This document shows positions 1-11,449 of a stretch of DNA of 64,000 nt, in pieces. A model generated the notes under the pieces. The model searched no databases and had not been told where the DNA came from. It was given only the letters and a program-made list of their open reading frames with translations. Made by a program: the position numbers and the translations under genes. Within the stretch, counting starts at the first letter, position 1. The number at the start of each line of letters is the position of its first letter. The DNA comes from Nemania diffusa (lineage: Eukaryota > Ascomycota > Sordariomycetes > Xylariales > Xylariaceae), in the NCBI GenBank assembly GCA_038501195.1, contig JBBPUQ010000009.1:1116001-1180000 (forward strand), in the 5' to 3' direction.

Positions 1-2355
1 TGTCTCAAGGAGCGTGTCGACATCGATACCAACCGATACTACCCGTACAGGGTTGGGATAAGTCTCGCCGAAGACGGCACGGACGCCAGCAATCTTTTTT
101 GCCAAGTCCAGCTCGACATCTTTTGAGTAGATCTGGAAGTTTTGTTTTATGTACGCGTTTGATAGTGACTCGATCTTCTGTAGTTCAGGAAGCGTGACCC
201 CTGTCTTGTGACTGAAGTCGAATCGCAGCTTATCTTGGTCTACCAACGAACCCTTCTGGTTGACATCATCACCTAGCACCTCTCTTAATGAATGGTTGAG
301 AATATGTGTCGCAGTATGGTTGCTCCGTATAGGTTGTCTCCTCAATTCGTCGTACTCGCAGATAACTTCGTCACCGGCTTTCAATTCGCCATACTTGAGA
401 TATCCGTTGTGGATAATATAACCACCAAATTGTTGGACGTCATGCACTTCAAACTCGGCAACGTCGTCGATGAGAATCCGTCCCTCGTCGGCGACTTGGC
501 CACCTTGTTCGGCATAAAAGTTGGTCTTGTCGAGAAGAAGACCAAAAGGGGTATTTGGTGGCAAATCTTTGGTTGATTTCAGGAATCCAGTGCCCGTGTA
601 TATTAGTTGAACCTTGCCAATGGTGTTGCCCTTTGAGAACTTCGGTTCGTCATCTGGAGTGGGTAGCTGAAGCTGATCTTTTAGTTCCGCTAGCTGATGT
701 ACGTTTAATTTAGCAAATGTTTGGGACGATTCCTTCACCGCTTTGCTCGCCTCACGAGCCTTCTCTCGTGCCTCTGCAATCTCTTCCTCGTCCATTGACA
801 AACCTCTTTCCTCAGCCATGAGCTTCGTCAAATCCTCGGGGAAACCAAACGTATCGTATAATCTCCATACATCTGCACCTGATAGCTTTTTTGATCCGTT
901 ATTCAGGGCCTCGGCAGCGTATTTTTCGAATTGCTTCTCTCCCCGGTCTAATGTCCTAGAAAATGCTTCCTCTTCCTCGTCAAGTAGCTCTTTGACATCC
1001 TGCTGCTTCTTAATAATATCTGGAAATTGTGTCCCCATCTGCTCCACGAGCGCAGGCAGAATCTTCGAAAAGAATGACCCAATCTCGGCATTGAAGTATT
1101 TTCTAGCATATCGGACACCCCTACGGAGGACACGTCGTACAACATAGCCTCTTCCCTCATTGTTTGGAGAGGCACCGTCTGATATCGCAAAGGTAAGAAG
1201 GCGTATATGATCAGCAACGACACGATAGGCGGTGTCGATGCCGTCGACGTCGTCCTTGCCGTACTTGTCGGTGTAGTCTCGGGCGCCAGTGACTTCCTGG
1301 ATCTTATTGAAAAGGGGAGTGAAGATATCGGTAGCGTAATTCGAATCCTTGTTTTGGAGGGCGGAAACGAGTCGCTCGAATCCCATGCCCGTATCAATAT
1401 GCTTGGCGGGAAGTGTTTTAAGAGATTTGTCCTCTTGCCTATCGAATTGCATAAACACGTTATTCCAAACCTCGACAACCATTGGATCATCTGCATTGAC
1501 AAGATGCGCAGCGTTCCTGCCGCCGATTTTGTCATAATGGATCTCAGAGCAAGGGCCGCAGGGACCAGTTGCTCCCATTTCCCAGAAATTGTCTTTCATA
1601 TTGCCGGGTAGAATGTGGTCTTCGGGAACACCAACGGACTTCCATAGCTCTTTGGCCTCGTGATCGGGTTCGAGATTCATTTCGGGGTTGCCTTCAAAGT
1701 AGGTTACGTATAGTCTAGTAGGATCGAGGCCATAAACCTTGGTGAGTAGCTCCCAAGACCATTCAACAGCCTCCTTCTTGAAATAGTCGCCGAATGACCA
1801 GTTTCCCAGCATTTCAAAGAAAGTGTGATGGTATGAATCCTTTCCGACATCGTCGAGGTCATTGTGCTTGCCACCGGCACGAATGCATTTTTGGGTATCG
1901 ACAGCGCGCTTTAACTTGGCGAGATCGTCGGTGCTTGCGATAGTTCCCAGAAAGATGGGCTTAAACTGGTTCATGCCAGCGTTTGTAAAAACTTGTAGTA
2001 TGAGAGTTAGTGTCTGGGTTATCGCCCAATGGTAAAGATGTGCTTGAAGTGCATGGCATGTATAGGTTATAAATCGGAGGGCAGACAACAGCTTTGGTCA
2101 TAAGGAGGAGTACCTCAATTGGACCTCAAACAAAAAAATGATACTGGGAGTATTGATTTGTCTGCAATGACATCGGGCCATGGTGTATTGCTGTCGGTTG
2201 CAATAGTAGAAAAGGATTGTAACAAGTTACTCACGTAGTGTTGGGTCATTGTGAGGGACGACGGAAGACGAGGGTACTATAGTGTGCCCCTTTTTCTCGA
2301 AAAACTCGAAGAAAGTGTTGCGCACCCTCACGCCCGTCCACTCGGGTTGGGCCAT
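1..2355 (-). CDS. ALA1: alanyl-tRNA synthetase, cytosolic form (3' end outside window)
   Basis: Class II synthetase that charges tRNA-Ala. Exons on the minus strand are 1992-flanked: exon 1 at 2355-2235 and exon 2 from 1991 past the left edge. The 243-nt intron (donor GTGAGT, acceptor AAG) restores the frame across [18 protein letters not shown], the class II motif. Exon 1 begins [19 protein letters not shown]. Exon 2 continues with the catalytic core ([15 protein letters not shown]), the tRNA-binding region and the editing-domain metal site [15 protein letters not shown] (HxxxH). The frame is open to base 1, so only the C-terminal editing remainder and C-Ala domain are missing. The gene is divergent from the one starting at 3226. 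The start at 2355 gives the cytosolic protein; the in-frame extension upstream is listed separately. Identity is certain from motifs throughout. Confidence 0.97.
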
Positions 2356-2760
2356 GGTGGACAGGGTCCTGTGCGGGCTCGGCGTCGCGGGGAAGTCGAG
2401 GGGAAATAACAGTGAGCGTGGACGAGACCGGAAGCTTCGTAATAGAGGGTTGCGTGGTTGAGGCGCGAACGAGTGCGAGTATGCAGCAGCAGCAGTGCAG
2501 TGCTGGTGTCGGCTTTGGGGGGGTAGAATGTCAGAGGCGATTCTACTCGTGTCGAGAAGCGTCGCTGCGGGGCATTTGAATATAATAGTGAGGGGCAGCG
2601 ACGCTAGCACATGTCCAGCTGCCTGCCGTGGTACAGGTATAGTGGCGGCGTGGGTGAGTGCTGCAGGTGGGCCGAAGGTGTAGAAGCTTCTACCCAAGTG
2701 ACTCAAGCAGCCTATAATTGGCTTGGTTCCGCACTTTCTTTGCCCTTGGAGTCGCCGCAT
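2356..2760 (-). other. in-frame N-terminal extension of AlaRS, possible mitochondrial presequence
   Basis: Upstream of the cytosolic AlaRS ATG the same frame stays open for more than 130 codons. The last 35 or so encoded residues ([19 protein letters not shown], then a Pro-rich run and HRTLST) are Arg/Ser/Leu-rich with a single acidic residue, as expected of a mitochondrial targeting peptide. The only in-frame ATG in the extension is at 2760, about 135 codons upstream, so a mitochondrial form would need that ATG, a near-cognate start, or splicing. Yeast ALA1 is known to make its mitochondrial form from an upstream non-AUG codon. That this gene does the same is inference. Confidence 0.5.
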
Positions 2761-3225
2761 TCGCCCTTCCTTTCCATTAAGCTGAATCAATTGGGTTCCC
2801 GGCTCTCTCTCGAATCCTCAGACCCTTCTCTAGTCCAAGCCATACAAACTTGCGCAATCGGACTGTAGTATCACTTAGATATCTATCTGCCGCTCTATTG
2901 GGTCGCTTTCCGCGGCGTACTGAGAAAGTCAGGAGGCAAGAGTCATACTTCGCTCCGATATTCGCAGCAGCAGCTGTCGTAGTGAGTCGCACAGGATACG
3001 GCCGCAGGCAGGCACGTGTGATCTCGCCTTCCTCTCGGCGTAGGAAGGGGGTGAGTTTGAGTTTGAGGATTTGATTTGCAGGCTGTGGACGGGTAAAAGA
3101 GGTCCAGAGTTGTAGTGCGGTCGGCCGGTGGTGTTGGTGGTTCTTGCGGTCTAGGGAATCTGGCCTACAGCAAGCCGGTCCACTATCTGGATACCTACCT
3201 GTACCTCAACCAGAGAAGGGCGAGC
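2356..3225. promoter_or_regulatory. divergent promoter region of AlaRS and the 3226 gene
   Basis: About 870 bases separate the two divergent start codons. The AlaRS side carries the possible presequence; the 3226 side is presumably promoter and 5' leader. No other gene is seen. No specific transcription-factor site is claimed. Confidence 0.6.
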
Positions 3226-4298
3226 ATGGAAGTTCAGCTGGGGCCAACCACCAATAACGTGGTGGATTCACCCATCACCGCCGCTAACGCGCGCTATCAC
3301 AACCCATACGACTTACATCATCGCCATCTGGCGCAACAAGCTTCGGTCCAGCAAAACAATTATTATGGGTATCCTGTGCCCACACCGAAGATGTCCAAGA
3401 GGAAAGCTGAGTCGCAGGATAATGAGCGACTATCCAAAAGACTCAGCATACTCAATCTAGGTAAGTTTACGCATAGACTATCCAATTGAACTATCACTAT
3501 CACCATGACCATCATATTCCCCATCCTTAGTCGATTTGTTCGTCCTCTACGATAGAGTAAATCATGGCAAATAAAAACTAACAATATCTGCCACATCTAG
3601 AGAGAAATGGCCCCAAATTATACGTTCCCGTCGAGGGACCAAGCTTGGAACCCCCCACCGAACACCCCGGGGAAACCAAACCCACCCAGTCCTCGCCGTC
3701 ACCAGCAGCTGCCCCCGCCGGCGACAGCATGCAACTAGACAACACCAAGCACAAGGTCTACATCTACGACCTCGACGCCGAGCTCTCCTCCGCCGACGAG
3801 ACCAGCGAGGAGGGCGACTGCCCCTCGTCCCCCGGCTCGCCCACCTCGGGCCGCGGCCGCCTCGTCGTGATGCCCGACTTCAAGAAGCACCTCCGCCGCG
3901 CCCGGATCCCCCCCGCCGTCTTCGCGAACGGCGACGGCGAGCTCGCGGGCCACAACATCAACGACATGCAGATGGTGCTCTACAGCGAGCCGACGTCGTT
4001 GACGGTGCCCCGCGAGCAGGACTCGGTGCGCAAGGCCATAATAGAGGCCCGCGCGCGCGCGAGACAGAGGCAGTTGGACCGTCAGGGCGGGATCGAGCAA
4101 GAGCCGCGGCAGCCAAGCATGGGCGTCCCCGTAGGCCCCTCTCCCGTCGCTGGTGTTCCGACCTTTGGCCGTGCCGATGGTGTCAATGTCGCCATGGATG
4201 GGTTCAGTGGTCACGATGCTACTCCCACAGCTCAGAACTTGACGCCTTGGCGCAACACCCCCGTCGAGGACGACCCGGATGCAATGGATATAGACTAG
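3226..4298 (+). CDS. conserved-looking acidic fungal protein of unknown function
   Basis: Two exons, 3226-3460 and 3601-4298, joined by a GTAAGT...CTAG intron of 140 nt, give 310 aa. I do not recognise a named domain. The N-terminal part is Asn/Gln/His-rich, then comes a basic stretch (KMSKRKAESQ) followed by RLSKRLSILNLERNGPKLYV across the splice. The middle is acidic and Ser/Pro-rich (DLDAELSSADETSEEGD). A more ordered block, LVVMPDFKKHLRRARIPPAV, precedes a helical basic stretch (VRKAIIEARARARQRQ). The protein ends MDID. The basic patches suggest a nuclear protein, which is inference. The start was chosen as the ATG at 3226; the frame is open a little further upstream, but without another ATG. 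Confidence 0.8.
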
Positions 4299-4938
4299 AG
4301 GCCGTCACCCCCCACCCCCATCACTGATTACATCTCTCTAGCGTATGGCTAGTTGTACAACTGATACCCTTTTTACTTTTAGGATAGGCGCAAACACGGC
4401 GCAATCACTGGCAGCAACTGATTCCTATCGCGATGCAGGTTTGGTTGGATAACCTGCTGTACTTATAAGTCCTTTTTTTGTTATATCTCATTGCCCGGAC
4501 TGTATAGGTGTTGGGGCTGGGCTGTCCTGGTGATAGAAATGATACTTTGAACGTTTATATAACTTCGAACCACTTATAAACGCCAGTGGGCAAATGAATT
4601 CATTCTTAGGCATTATATTTGATCCCGCAAAGTCAACGAATAAATAAAACAGTACAGCTACGTAGCATAAAGATACCCAAAACATTCAATATGGTCATCA
4701 AAGAGCGGGGCCTGTAGAATGTGTAAATGATTCAATAAGCCAGTTATTCTCAAGTCTAGACTAGGCAAGTGTATCTTCTATTCCCGATTTACGCGACCAC
4801 AATTACCAGCGAGTTATTACGTTCCTGCGCGCATCATCAATCTGCCAATCTTCCACCTCTACATCATCGTACACCCAACACCCCACCCCTTTAAAATCTA
4901 CAACAGGTAGTCTAGTTCCTTCCGAGCCGAGCCCCGTC
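4299..4938. other. convergent 3' intergenic region
   Basis: Lies between the stop of the 3226 gene and the stop of the RCR gene on the other strand. It should hold both 3' untranslated regions. The middle, around 4550-4720, is AT-rich. No gene is supported. Confidence 0.6.
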
Positions 4939-5668
4939 TCATCTCCCAGCGGCACCAGGCGGCGGCCCAGCAGGCGGCGCATACTCGGCCTCTACACCTT
5001 GCGTCTGAGCGGGCGCCTGCCTCTCCTGCACGGGGTCGACCTTGGACCCGGCCGGCGGGCCGTCGTACACGGGTGGTCTGGACGGGTCGTAGACGGGGGG
5101 CGGCATGGGGTGCATGCCGTAGTAGTCCGCGCCGTTAGCGCCGTTGCCGTAGACGGGGCGGTAGACGGGGTTCTGCGCCGCGTAGGCGTAGGCCGGGTCG
5201 ACCTGGGCGCGCTCGACGCGCGAGAGGAGCCACTTTTCCCAGTCTACGTTAGCTCAACAGGGAAGGGATTGCAATGGGATGTCAAGCGAGGAGAGGGAGA
5301 AGGGGGTGAAGAGGCGTGGTGAGAGGACGTACAGCGTGGTAGGCGAGCGGCTTCAGCCCCTTTCGCAGGCGGCGCTTCGCGTGTATGCGGCCGCCTATCA
5401 CCCATGCTGCGACGAGGAACAGCACGGCGAAGAAGATGGTGTACTTGATGATGATGCCGGTCTGCGAAAGAGGAAGGGTCAGCTGGTTGTCCGGGTGGTG
5501 TTGTTAGAGCGGATGGGTGGAAGGGAGGGAACGCACCGTTGTGTACCAGAACCACACGTAGTCGCCGTCGTCCCGCCCGTCATCCTGTCGTCGCGCCAGC
5601 GCTTGGAGTGGTGATGAGTGGCCGGGCTGCATCGGCGTGCCTATGCGTAGTGGAAAGGGGAGTCCCAT
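4939..5668 (-). CDS. RCR-family single-pass membrane protein with PY motifs
   Basis: Minus-strand exons 5668-5537, 5461-5329 and 5243-4939 give about 189 aa. Exon 1 encodes the short N-terminus ending DDGDYVWFWYTT. Exon 2 encodes one membrane helix (IIIKYTIFFAVLFLVAAWVI) followed by the basic signature GGRIHAKRRLRKGLKPLAYH, typical of the RCR family (chitin synthesis regulation, resistance to Congo red). Exon 3 is Pro/Tyr-rich with PPPVYD and PPVYD, PY motifs that in yeast Rcr1/Rcr2 recruit Rsp5-type ubiquitin ligases. It probably acts in endosomal or vacuolar sorting of surface proteins. The exon 2/3 junction is uncertain: the strong donor at 5332 gives the wrong phase, and only the weaker GT at 5328 keeps the PY frame. 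Confidence 0.82.
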
Positions 5669-6970
5669 CGTGTCTGTATCTGCGTCTGTCTTTTCTATCT
5701 TTCGATTCGTATCGTGGTGTGCAATTCGAGGTTGGTTGCACGAGAGAAGAGAAGAGGAGCGTTGAAGAAGCTTCAAGCCTCGATCTACACTCTCCTTTGC
5801 CGCGGCACCAGGTTTTGGCTTGGGATGCTCTTCAAAACTCTAATTGCCGTAAACGTAAAATCCGAAACTCTATGTAGGTATCCTCAAGGCTGTTGGGATG
5901 ATGCAGACGACACTCTTGGCGAGGCAGTATCAGTGGATGAAGTAGGAGTCGGCCGAGCAACCAAGTACAGAAGTTGCCGCTAGGGCGCCGCGCGTCTGCC
6001 GTAGGTAGGATCCTCAGTGCAGGTCGGTCCGAAACGTAGTTACAAACCCAGCGTAACGCAACGTAGAACTGAGACAGAAACTAAGGTGAGAGGGAGGCAA
6101 AAAGGACAACAAAAGTTGAATCGTGTAATGGTTTGATTGTGAGCGGAAATTAGGAGTTTGTCTCCTGTAAATTGGTACCTGACAACAGTGGGTTGGAATC
6201 GCCAAGCCAATCAAATACGGGTTAGGTTAGAAGGTCGTTCCTATTAAGAGGGAAATACTATGTAAGAATGCTCTGGAAGTCTGTGAAGACTGGAAAGAAA
6301 GTGCTTATCTACCGGGTACCTAGGTTGAGAAGGTAGGGAACGGGGAGATTGCCAAGACTTATTATAGCAAATATATCAATTGCCACAATGTGGTTAGACT
6401 CGAGCTACATGCCCAAATAGGAGGGGACGATCATCAATAGCTGATGCTTGCAGAGAAACATCCCATCGAAATTCCGACGCCGCCGCCATGACCTGCCGAG
6501 GTTGCCTTGTACCTGCACCCCCAATATGCAGTCTGTAGATACAAGTGAAGAGGTCTGGAAAGTTCACCTCAAACACGCCACGCTATGGCGGTGGATTCAT
6601 GTCGTCAGCTCAGCGAGGGACGACCAACGACCTGCGGCAGATGTGTGACATGTCCACAACCCCCCTGTTTCAGAATAAGAAGCCCTTCCAATATTAGACG
6701 AAGATCTGAGGTCAACCACGGTTTTCTACGTACGTATTGTTGCCCATGTGCTGCTTACATAGATTGAATTAAAGCACATGCCTCTTTAGCCTTTACAAAC
6801 ATAAAGGCCTTATATCCATATATAAACTAGGTAGGCACAGAGGAGCAACGAGCATCTATGCGTAGGAAGGGATATCTAAGCATGTCACCTTTGATTCCCA
6901 GATAACGGGTTGGAATAGTTTTCATCTATGTACAGAACCTTCGTCATCAACAACTAGCTAGGATGCTTCC
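5669..6970. other. intergenic, no gene seen
   Basis: A 1.3-kb spacer between the start of the RCR gene and the stop of HRD3. The part next to 5668 is presumably the RCR promoter. The rest has only short, uninformative reading frames and no recognisable RNA gene or repeat. Confidence 0.5.
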
Positions 6971-9691
6971 TCAATGCCCGACACCACCCGCTCCCCACTG
7001 GCCGAAATTAGGACCTCCCGGCGGAGGGGGCTGCTGTTGACCTAGAGGTGCTCCGTTCTGTGGCGGCGGCGGCGGCATCCCAGGCCCGGCCTGCTGCTGT
7101 CGCGCGGCGTTCTCCTGCGCCTGTCTATGGGCCTGCTGTCGCTGCGTGCGATACCACATCAAGAACATGATGGAGGCCACCAGTGAGAGGATCAGGAAAC
7201 TCTCGAATATACCATCAAGGTCGGTATCCAGCTCATCGCCCATCGGCTCGCCATCGCTCGCTGTAATCGTCTCGTCGTAAAATCCTTCATAGGGGTCTTC
7301 GTAATATACATTTTCATCTTGTAGGAAATTTTGTATCCACTCCTTCAGAGACCATTCTTTCTTCGGCGCTGCGTGGCGTGTTAGTTCAGCCCCAAAAGAA
7401 ATTGCGAACACAAAAAGAATGAAGACCTACCAGGCTCATCTTGTATAGAGTTGATTCGGCCGTGAGTGAACGTATTCCATGCACTCCTCATCCGTAGCTT
7501 CACCAGACTCAGAGTAACGGGGAGATAGGCTTCCTCGTTCGTCTCCAGCGCTTGGTCATAATATCGTTTGGCCAGATGGAAATCCTGTGTAAGGCCAACT
7601 CCATTCTCGTGCATCCATCCGAGATTATAGAGGGCCTGGGCACTCTGAAAATATTCAGAAGCGCCTGTGTAGCACTGAGCTGCCTTGTCTAAAGCGACTT
7701 CGGTCCCAATACCACCTAGATAGTAGTCTCCCATCTTCACTAGTGAATCAATGTTGGATTGAATCGCGGATCTCGTCCAGTATATGAGTGCCAGTGCTGA
7801 GTTCTGAAGGAGACGCGGCTTCGAAGCCTGCCGTTTCACCCAATCAGGGAAAGAAAATACTGAATGTGTCGGGTCTAGTAGGAAGGCAACATTGTTCTGC
7901 GCCTTCTCATATCCTTGCTCGGCAGCCATGACATAGTCCAGGAAAGCAAGTTCGAGATCGCCATCCTCGTAAGCTTGATTGGCCTCCGTCCACGACGAAA
8001 CGAGGGACTCGGAACGTTCGGCAACGTTCTTGTAATATTGCATAGCTACACCACATGTTTTGTCCCGCCCGACGCCGTGGTGGATCATCTCCGCGAGGTA
8101 GTACTGAGCCTCGAGGTTATACCAGCGAGCGGCAGCTTCGAAATAGGAGTTCGCTACTTTCAAGTCGTCTGGCTGACCTTGGTCTAGGTGAAGTGCACCG
8201 AGAGCCACATGGGCTAGACTAAAATCTTGGTCTGCCGCGGCTTTGAACAAGTCAAAGGCTTTTGGGACATTTTTGCGCACCCCATAGCCATGAAGGTACA
8301 TGAGGCCAAGCCCCCACTGTGACTGCGCATCTCCATGTTTGATACCGCGTTCAAACCATTTGTGAGCCGTCTTGAAATCTTGGGTGACACCCTCGCCCCG
8401 CAACCACATGCGTCCAATATATCCAGCAGCCTTGCTAGCGATCTTTTCTAACTGCGGTTTCGCCCCGTCAATAGAACGGCCATCCTTAGCGCGCCAATAT
8501 TTAGTGGTGACACCGAGAAAGTATCGCCTAGCAAGGTCCACGTTTCGTTCTAATCCTCGTTGCCCCTCGTAATAGAGTCTGCCCAAATTGAAGGAAGCCT
8601 TGAAATCACCCTTTTGGGACATCAAGTCGAGGTATTCGATCACGTCGTCAATTGATGCATAGGCATCTGAATTAGGACTCGCCTTGAGCGCATTAATTCC
8701 AGAGCTGACAAAACTAGCGCCTTCGCCGTAAACGCCGCCAACTTCGTCAGAGAGTCGATATGCTTCTAGAACAATCGTCATTCCGCCGGGGGGTCCAGAC
8801 CGAAACCAGGTCATGGCCTTGTCAGCTACTCTTTTGTAGTATTTGCAAGCTACCTCGCAGTTTTTTGGCACGCCGATACCGTTCATGTGACGAGCAGCGA
8901 CAGTCATTTCCGACCGCGTGTGCCCTTGGTCAGCAGCAAAAGTATGGTAAAGAAGTGCCTTAGCCTGATCTCGTTCCACCGCATCACCGATACCCGTAGC
9001 GTACATCAGCCCAACCATATATTGTGCTGAGCTATTTCCATATTGTGAGGCCAGTCTATAGTAATGATCGAAGGCCGTCTTCAAATTCCTTGGATGAGAA
9101 TAGTTTCCATAGAAGTTAAATTGGCCTAATAGATAAATAGCATCGGTGTTATTCTGATCGGCTGCTTCCTGGAGCAGTTTTACACCCTCCAGGAGGGGGC
9201 CTGTAATAACAGGCGTCGCATGCTCATGGCCGGGCGCAGCGGTTGCGCGCAATGCGGGCAGCGCTTTCAAGGCGTACTGGAACAAAGTAGTAAAGAAGCT
9301 AGTGTGCTTCTTGGAACGTCGATGGGTCGGTGTTCGGATCTTTCGCAGCTCGACCATGGCTTCGCTAACAAGTTCCCATCCTAGCCCAGTCAGTCCAATA
9401 TTCTCTCGTCACCCAACCTGCCTGAGTGCCGCCAACCTACCATTTTGGTAAGGGTTCCAGGTGTGGTATTCGCTTGGGCCGAGGTCGGATTGTGCGGCAG
9501 AGTCGGGGTTTGTAGCTTGCGCATTCACATCGTCTGTCGCGAGGACTTTCTGATCTGCAGCGCAAGCGAGCGCGATAGCCTGTAATAACACTAGAGAACG
9601 GGAGGCAAGAAATCAGTCATGGTGCTTCAAGATTTCATGTCAGCCCACTGAATAGCAACGTACGGAGCGCCGAGAGGAACCACCGCCTCAT
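6971..9691 (-). CDS. HRD3: Hrd3/Sel1-like ERAD adaptor (SEL1 repeats, membrane anchored)
   Basis: Minus-strand exons 9691-9664, 9590-9441, 9380-7431 and 7368-6971 give 841 aa, close to yeast Hrd3 (833 aa). The tiny first exon starts MRRWFLSALL and, joined to LLQAIALACA, forms a signal peptide. Residues about 60-700 are SEL1/TPR-like repeats (for example YLLGQFNFYGNYSHPRNLKT and AAKYIGRMWLRGEGV-type units). A single membrane helix near residues 760-780 (FESFLILSLVASIMFLMW) is followed by a Gln/Pro-rich cytosolic tail. Hrd3/SEL1L stabilises the Hrd1 ubiquitin ligase and delivers misfolded luminal proteins for ER-associated degradation. Every junction keeps phase with GT-AG borders. The promoter is shared with the divergent WD40 gene at 10197. 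Confidence 0.93.
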
Positions 9692-10196
9692 TCTGACAAA
9701 ATCTGCTATGAGCAAGAAGGGAATAGCTGTAGTGATATCATGGCCTCCTTAGGAGAAGTAGAATATACCAAAAGAGAAGGTGGGTGTTAAGGGAGGAGAT
9801 GTTAAAAAGGGGACCCTTTGCAATGAAGGTACACCTGTTATAGGCAATATGTAAGCTGTACGGTACTGTAAAGCTGTCCAGATCGGCAAACGCGACCGAT
9901 GTACGTCAAAGACAGTGTTGGCACCCAATTCGGCACTAGGCCTAGATAATGTGGGGGCCCTAGCCTGGTGGGACGGACTGCCGCCATTAAATCGGTTCTT
10001 AACATAAATTTATTAAATATACCTTGAAGAAGTCGAGACAGCACAGGTACAGATAGTATGTCTATTACTTGTCGTGTTCTCAGCTTTGCATAAATCTTTG
10101 AGCGAAACCATATTATTTACAGCTCCAGAATTCCTATTCGCAATTTAGTTCCCACGTGTTACACCCAACACTTGTTCAGACAAGTACTGGGAAATA
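9692..10196. promoter_or_regulatory. divergent promoter region of HRD3 and the WD40 gene
   Basis: A spacer of 505 bases between two divergent start codons. No gene is seen inside it; it should carry both promoters. Confidence 0.6.
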
Positions 10197-11413
10197 ATGT
10201 ATCCCCTCACCTGCATAGACGGGTACAGGATACCTACAAGGGAGGAAGTATATGTACTCGACATTATTCCCTTCACTTCTGGCCCCGGTACAATATCGTC
10301 GGACCAGAAGCTGTCACTATTCGACCCGTTGAGTCTCAAAACCGGACCAACTATAAATCTTGTCACAAATCACGGTAACATCACTTGCGCCAGAGCATTT
10401 GATGCAGCCAATTCCGTCGTCTGTACAGCCGGGGAAAACGGTACTATCTCATTGTGGGATCTAAGACAAGATGCCCGCCAAGCTGAAGTCTCTCGGTTTA
10501 CAACAGGTAAGTCGAATTTGGTTTGGCTTCCGTGTGTGAACATTGCTGAGTTGTCAAAGAGGATCGGGTGCCTGTTTTATCAGTCGCATGTTCAAATACG
10601 GGCTTTTCGGTGGCTGCTGGCACAGAATTACAGAATCACCAAGCTTCTATAATAATATGGTGAGTTACTTAGAGAGTGTCTAGCAGGAATTTATCTCATT
10701 ATGTCTAGGGATGTTCGTGCAACATCAGCCCCAAAGCTTCACTATAAGGAGGTCCACAGCGACGATGTAACCGAGGTTTGAGCCCCTCTACAGCCCTTGT
10801 TGGTCTTGACTGGCTAACTAACATGTAACAGCTGAATTATCATCCTAGTGACCATAACATCTTATTATCAGGGTCAACAGATGGTCTTATAAATATCTGT
10901 GATACCCGGATCAGTGATGAGGACGAAGTTGTAATCCAGACTTTTAACCATGACTCCTCTATACACCACGCGGCTTTCCTAAATGACACCGAGGTATACG
11001 CAATCTCTCATGACGAGAGATTCGCTTTATACGATATGGCCGAGGGATACGAAAAGGGAGCAGCCACCACTGATTTCGGGGACATGAGGGCTGTTTTAGG
11101 TTGCCAATACATCGCCAACATCTCCCCTAAGGCGAATGGCGCCGGAGCCGTAATTGGTGCTGGTGCTCACGAGTGAGTGAAACGAGAGTTCTTGTACTCG
11201 TAGCCGCTGCTAATTCGTCACAGGAAACAAGCATTTGAGTTAATCCATCTCACCAAGGGCGAGGGTTGGGCTCTTGATCGAGCCAACAGCGTCGGTTTGC
11301 CAGGAGCGCATTCCGAAGAGATCGTTAGAAGCTTTTGCTTTTATGATGAAGCACAGATGGTGTTTAGTGCTGGCGAGGATGGTTTTATCAAGGCCTGGAG
11401 AGCAAATGCGTAA
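10197..11413 (+). CDS. WDR89-like WD40 repeat protein
   Basis: Five exons, 10197-10506, 10560-10659, 10709-10775, 10832-11172 and 11224-11413, give 335 aa; each junction is GT-AG and keeps phase. WD-type signatures are visible: VVCTAGENGTISLWDLRQD, then GTELQNHQASIIIWDVR across exons 2 and 3, then ILLSGSTDGLINICDTR, and at the C-terminus MVFSAGEDGFIKAWRA. Length and repeat spacing match the WDR89 family, a small beta-propeller of poorly defined role. Each propeller blade normally mediates protein contacts, so a scaffold role is likely but inferred. The stop lies only 36 bases from the stop of the convergent FRG1 gene, so the two 3' UTRs probably overlap. Confidence 0.88.
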
Positions 11414-11449
11414 TGCCAAAACCATGAAATTACTAGCCCTCGCATTCTT

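Noticed and set aside
3115..3225. Upstream start of the conserved protein
   Set aside because: The frame begins at a GTG; eukaryotic initiation favours the ATG at 3226.
3735..4214. Long minus-strand frame opposite the 3226 gene
   Set aside because: Shadow of a GC-rich coding exon; the plus-strand frame continues cleanly across a spliced intron and has better composition.
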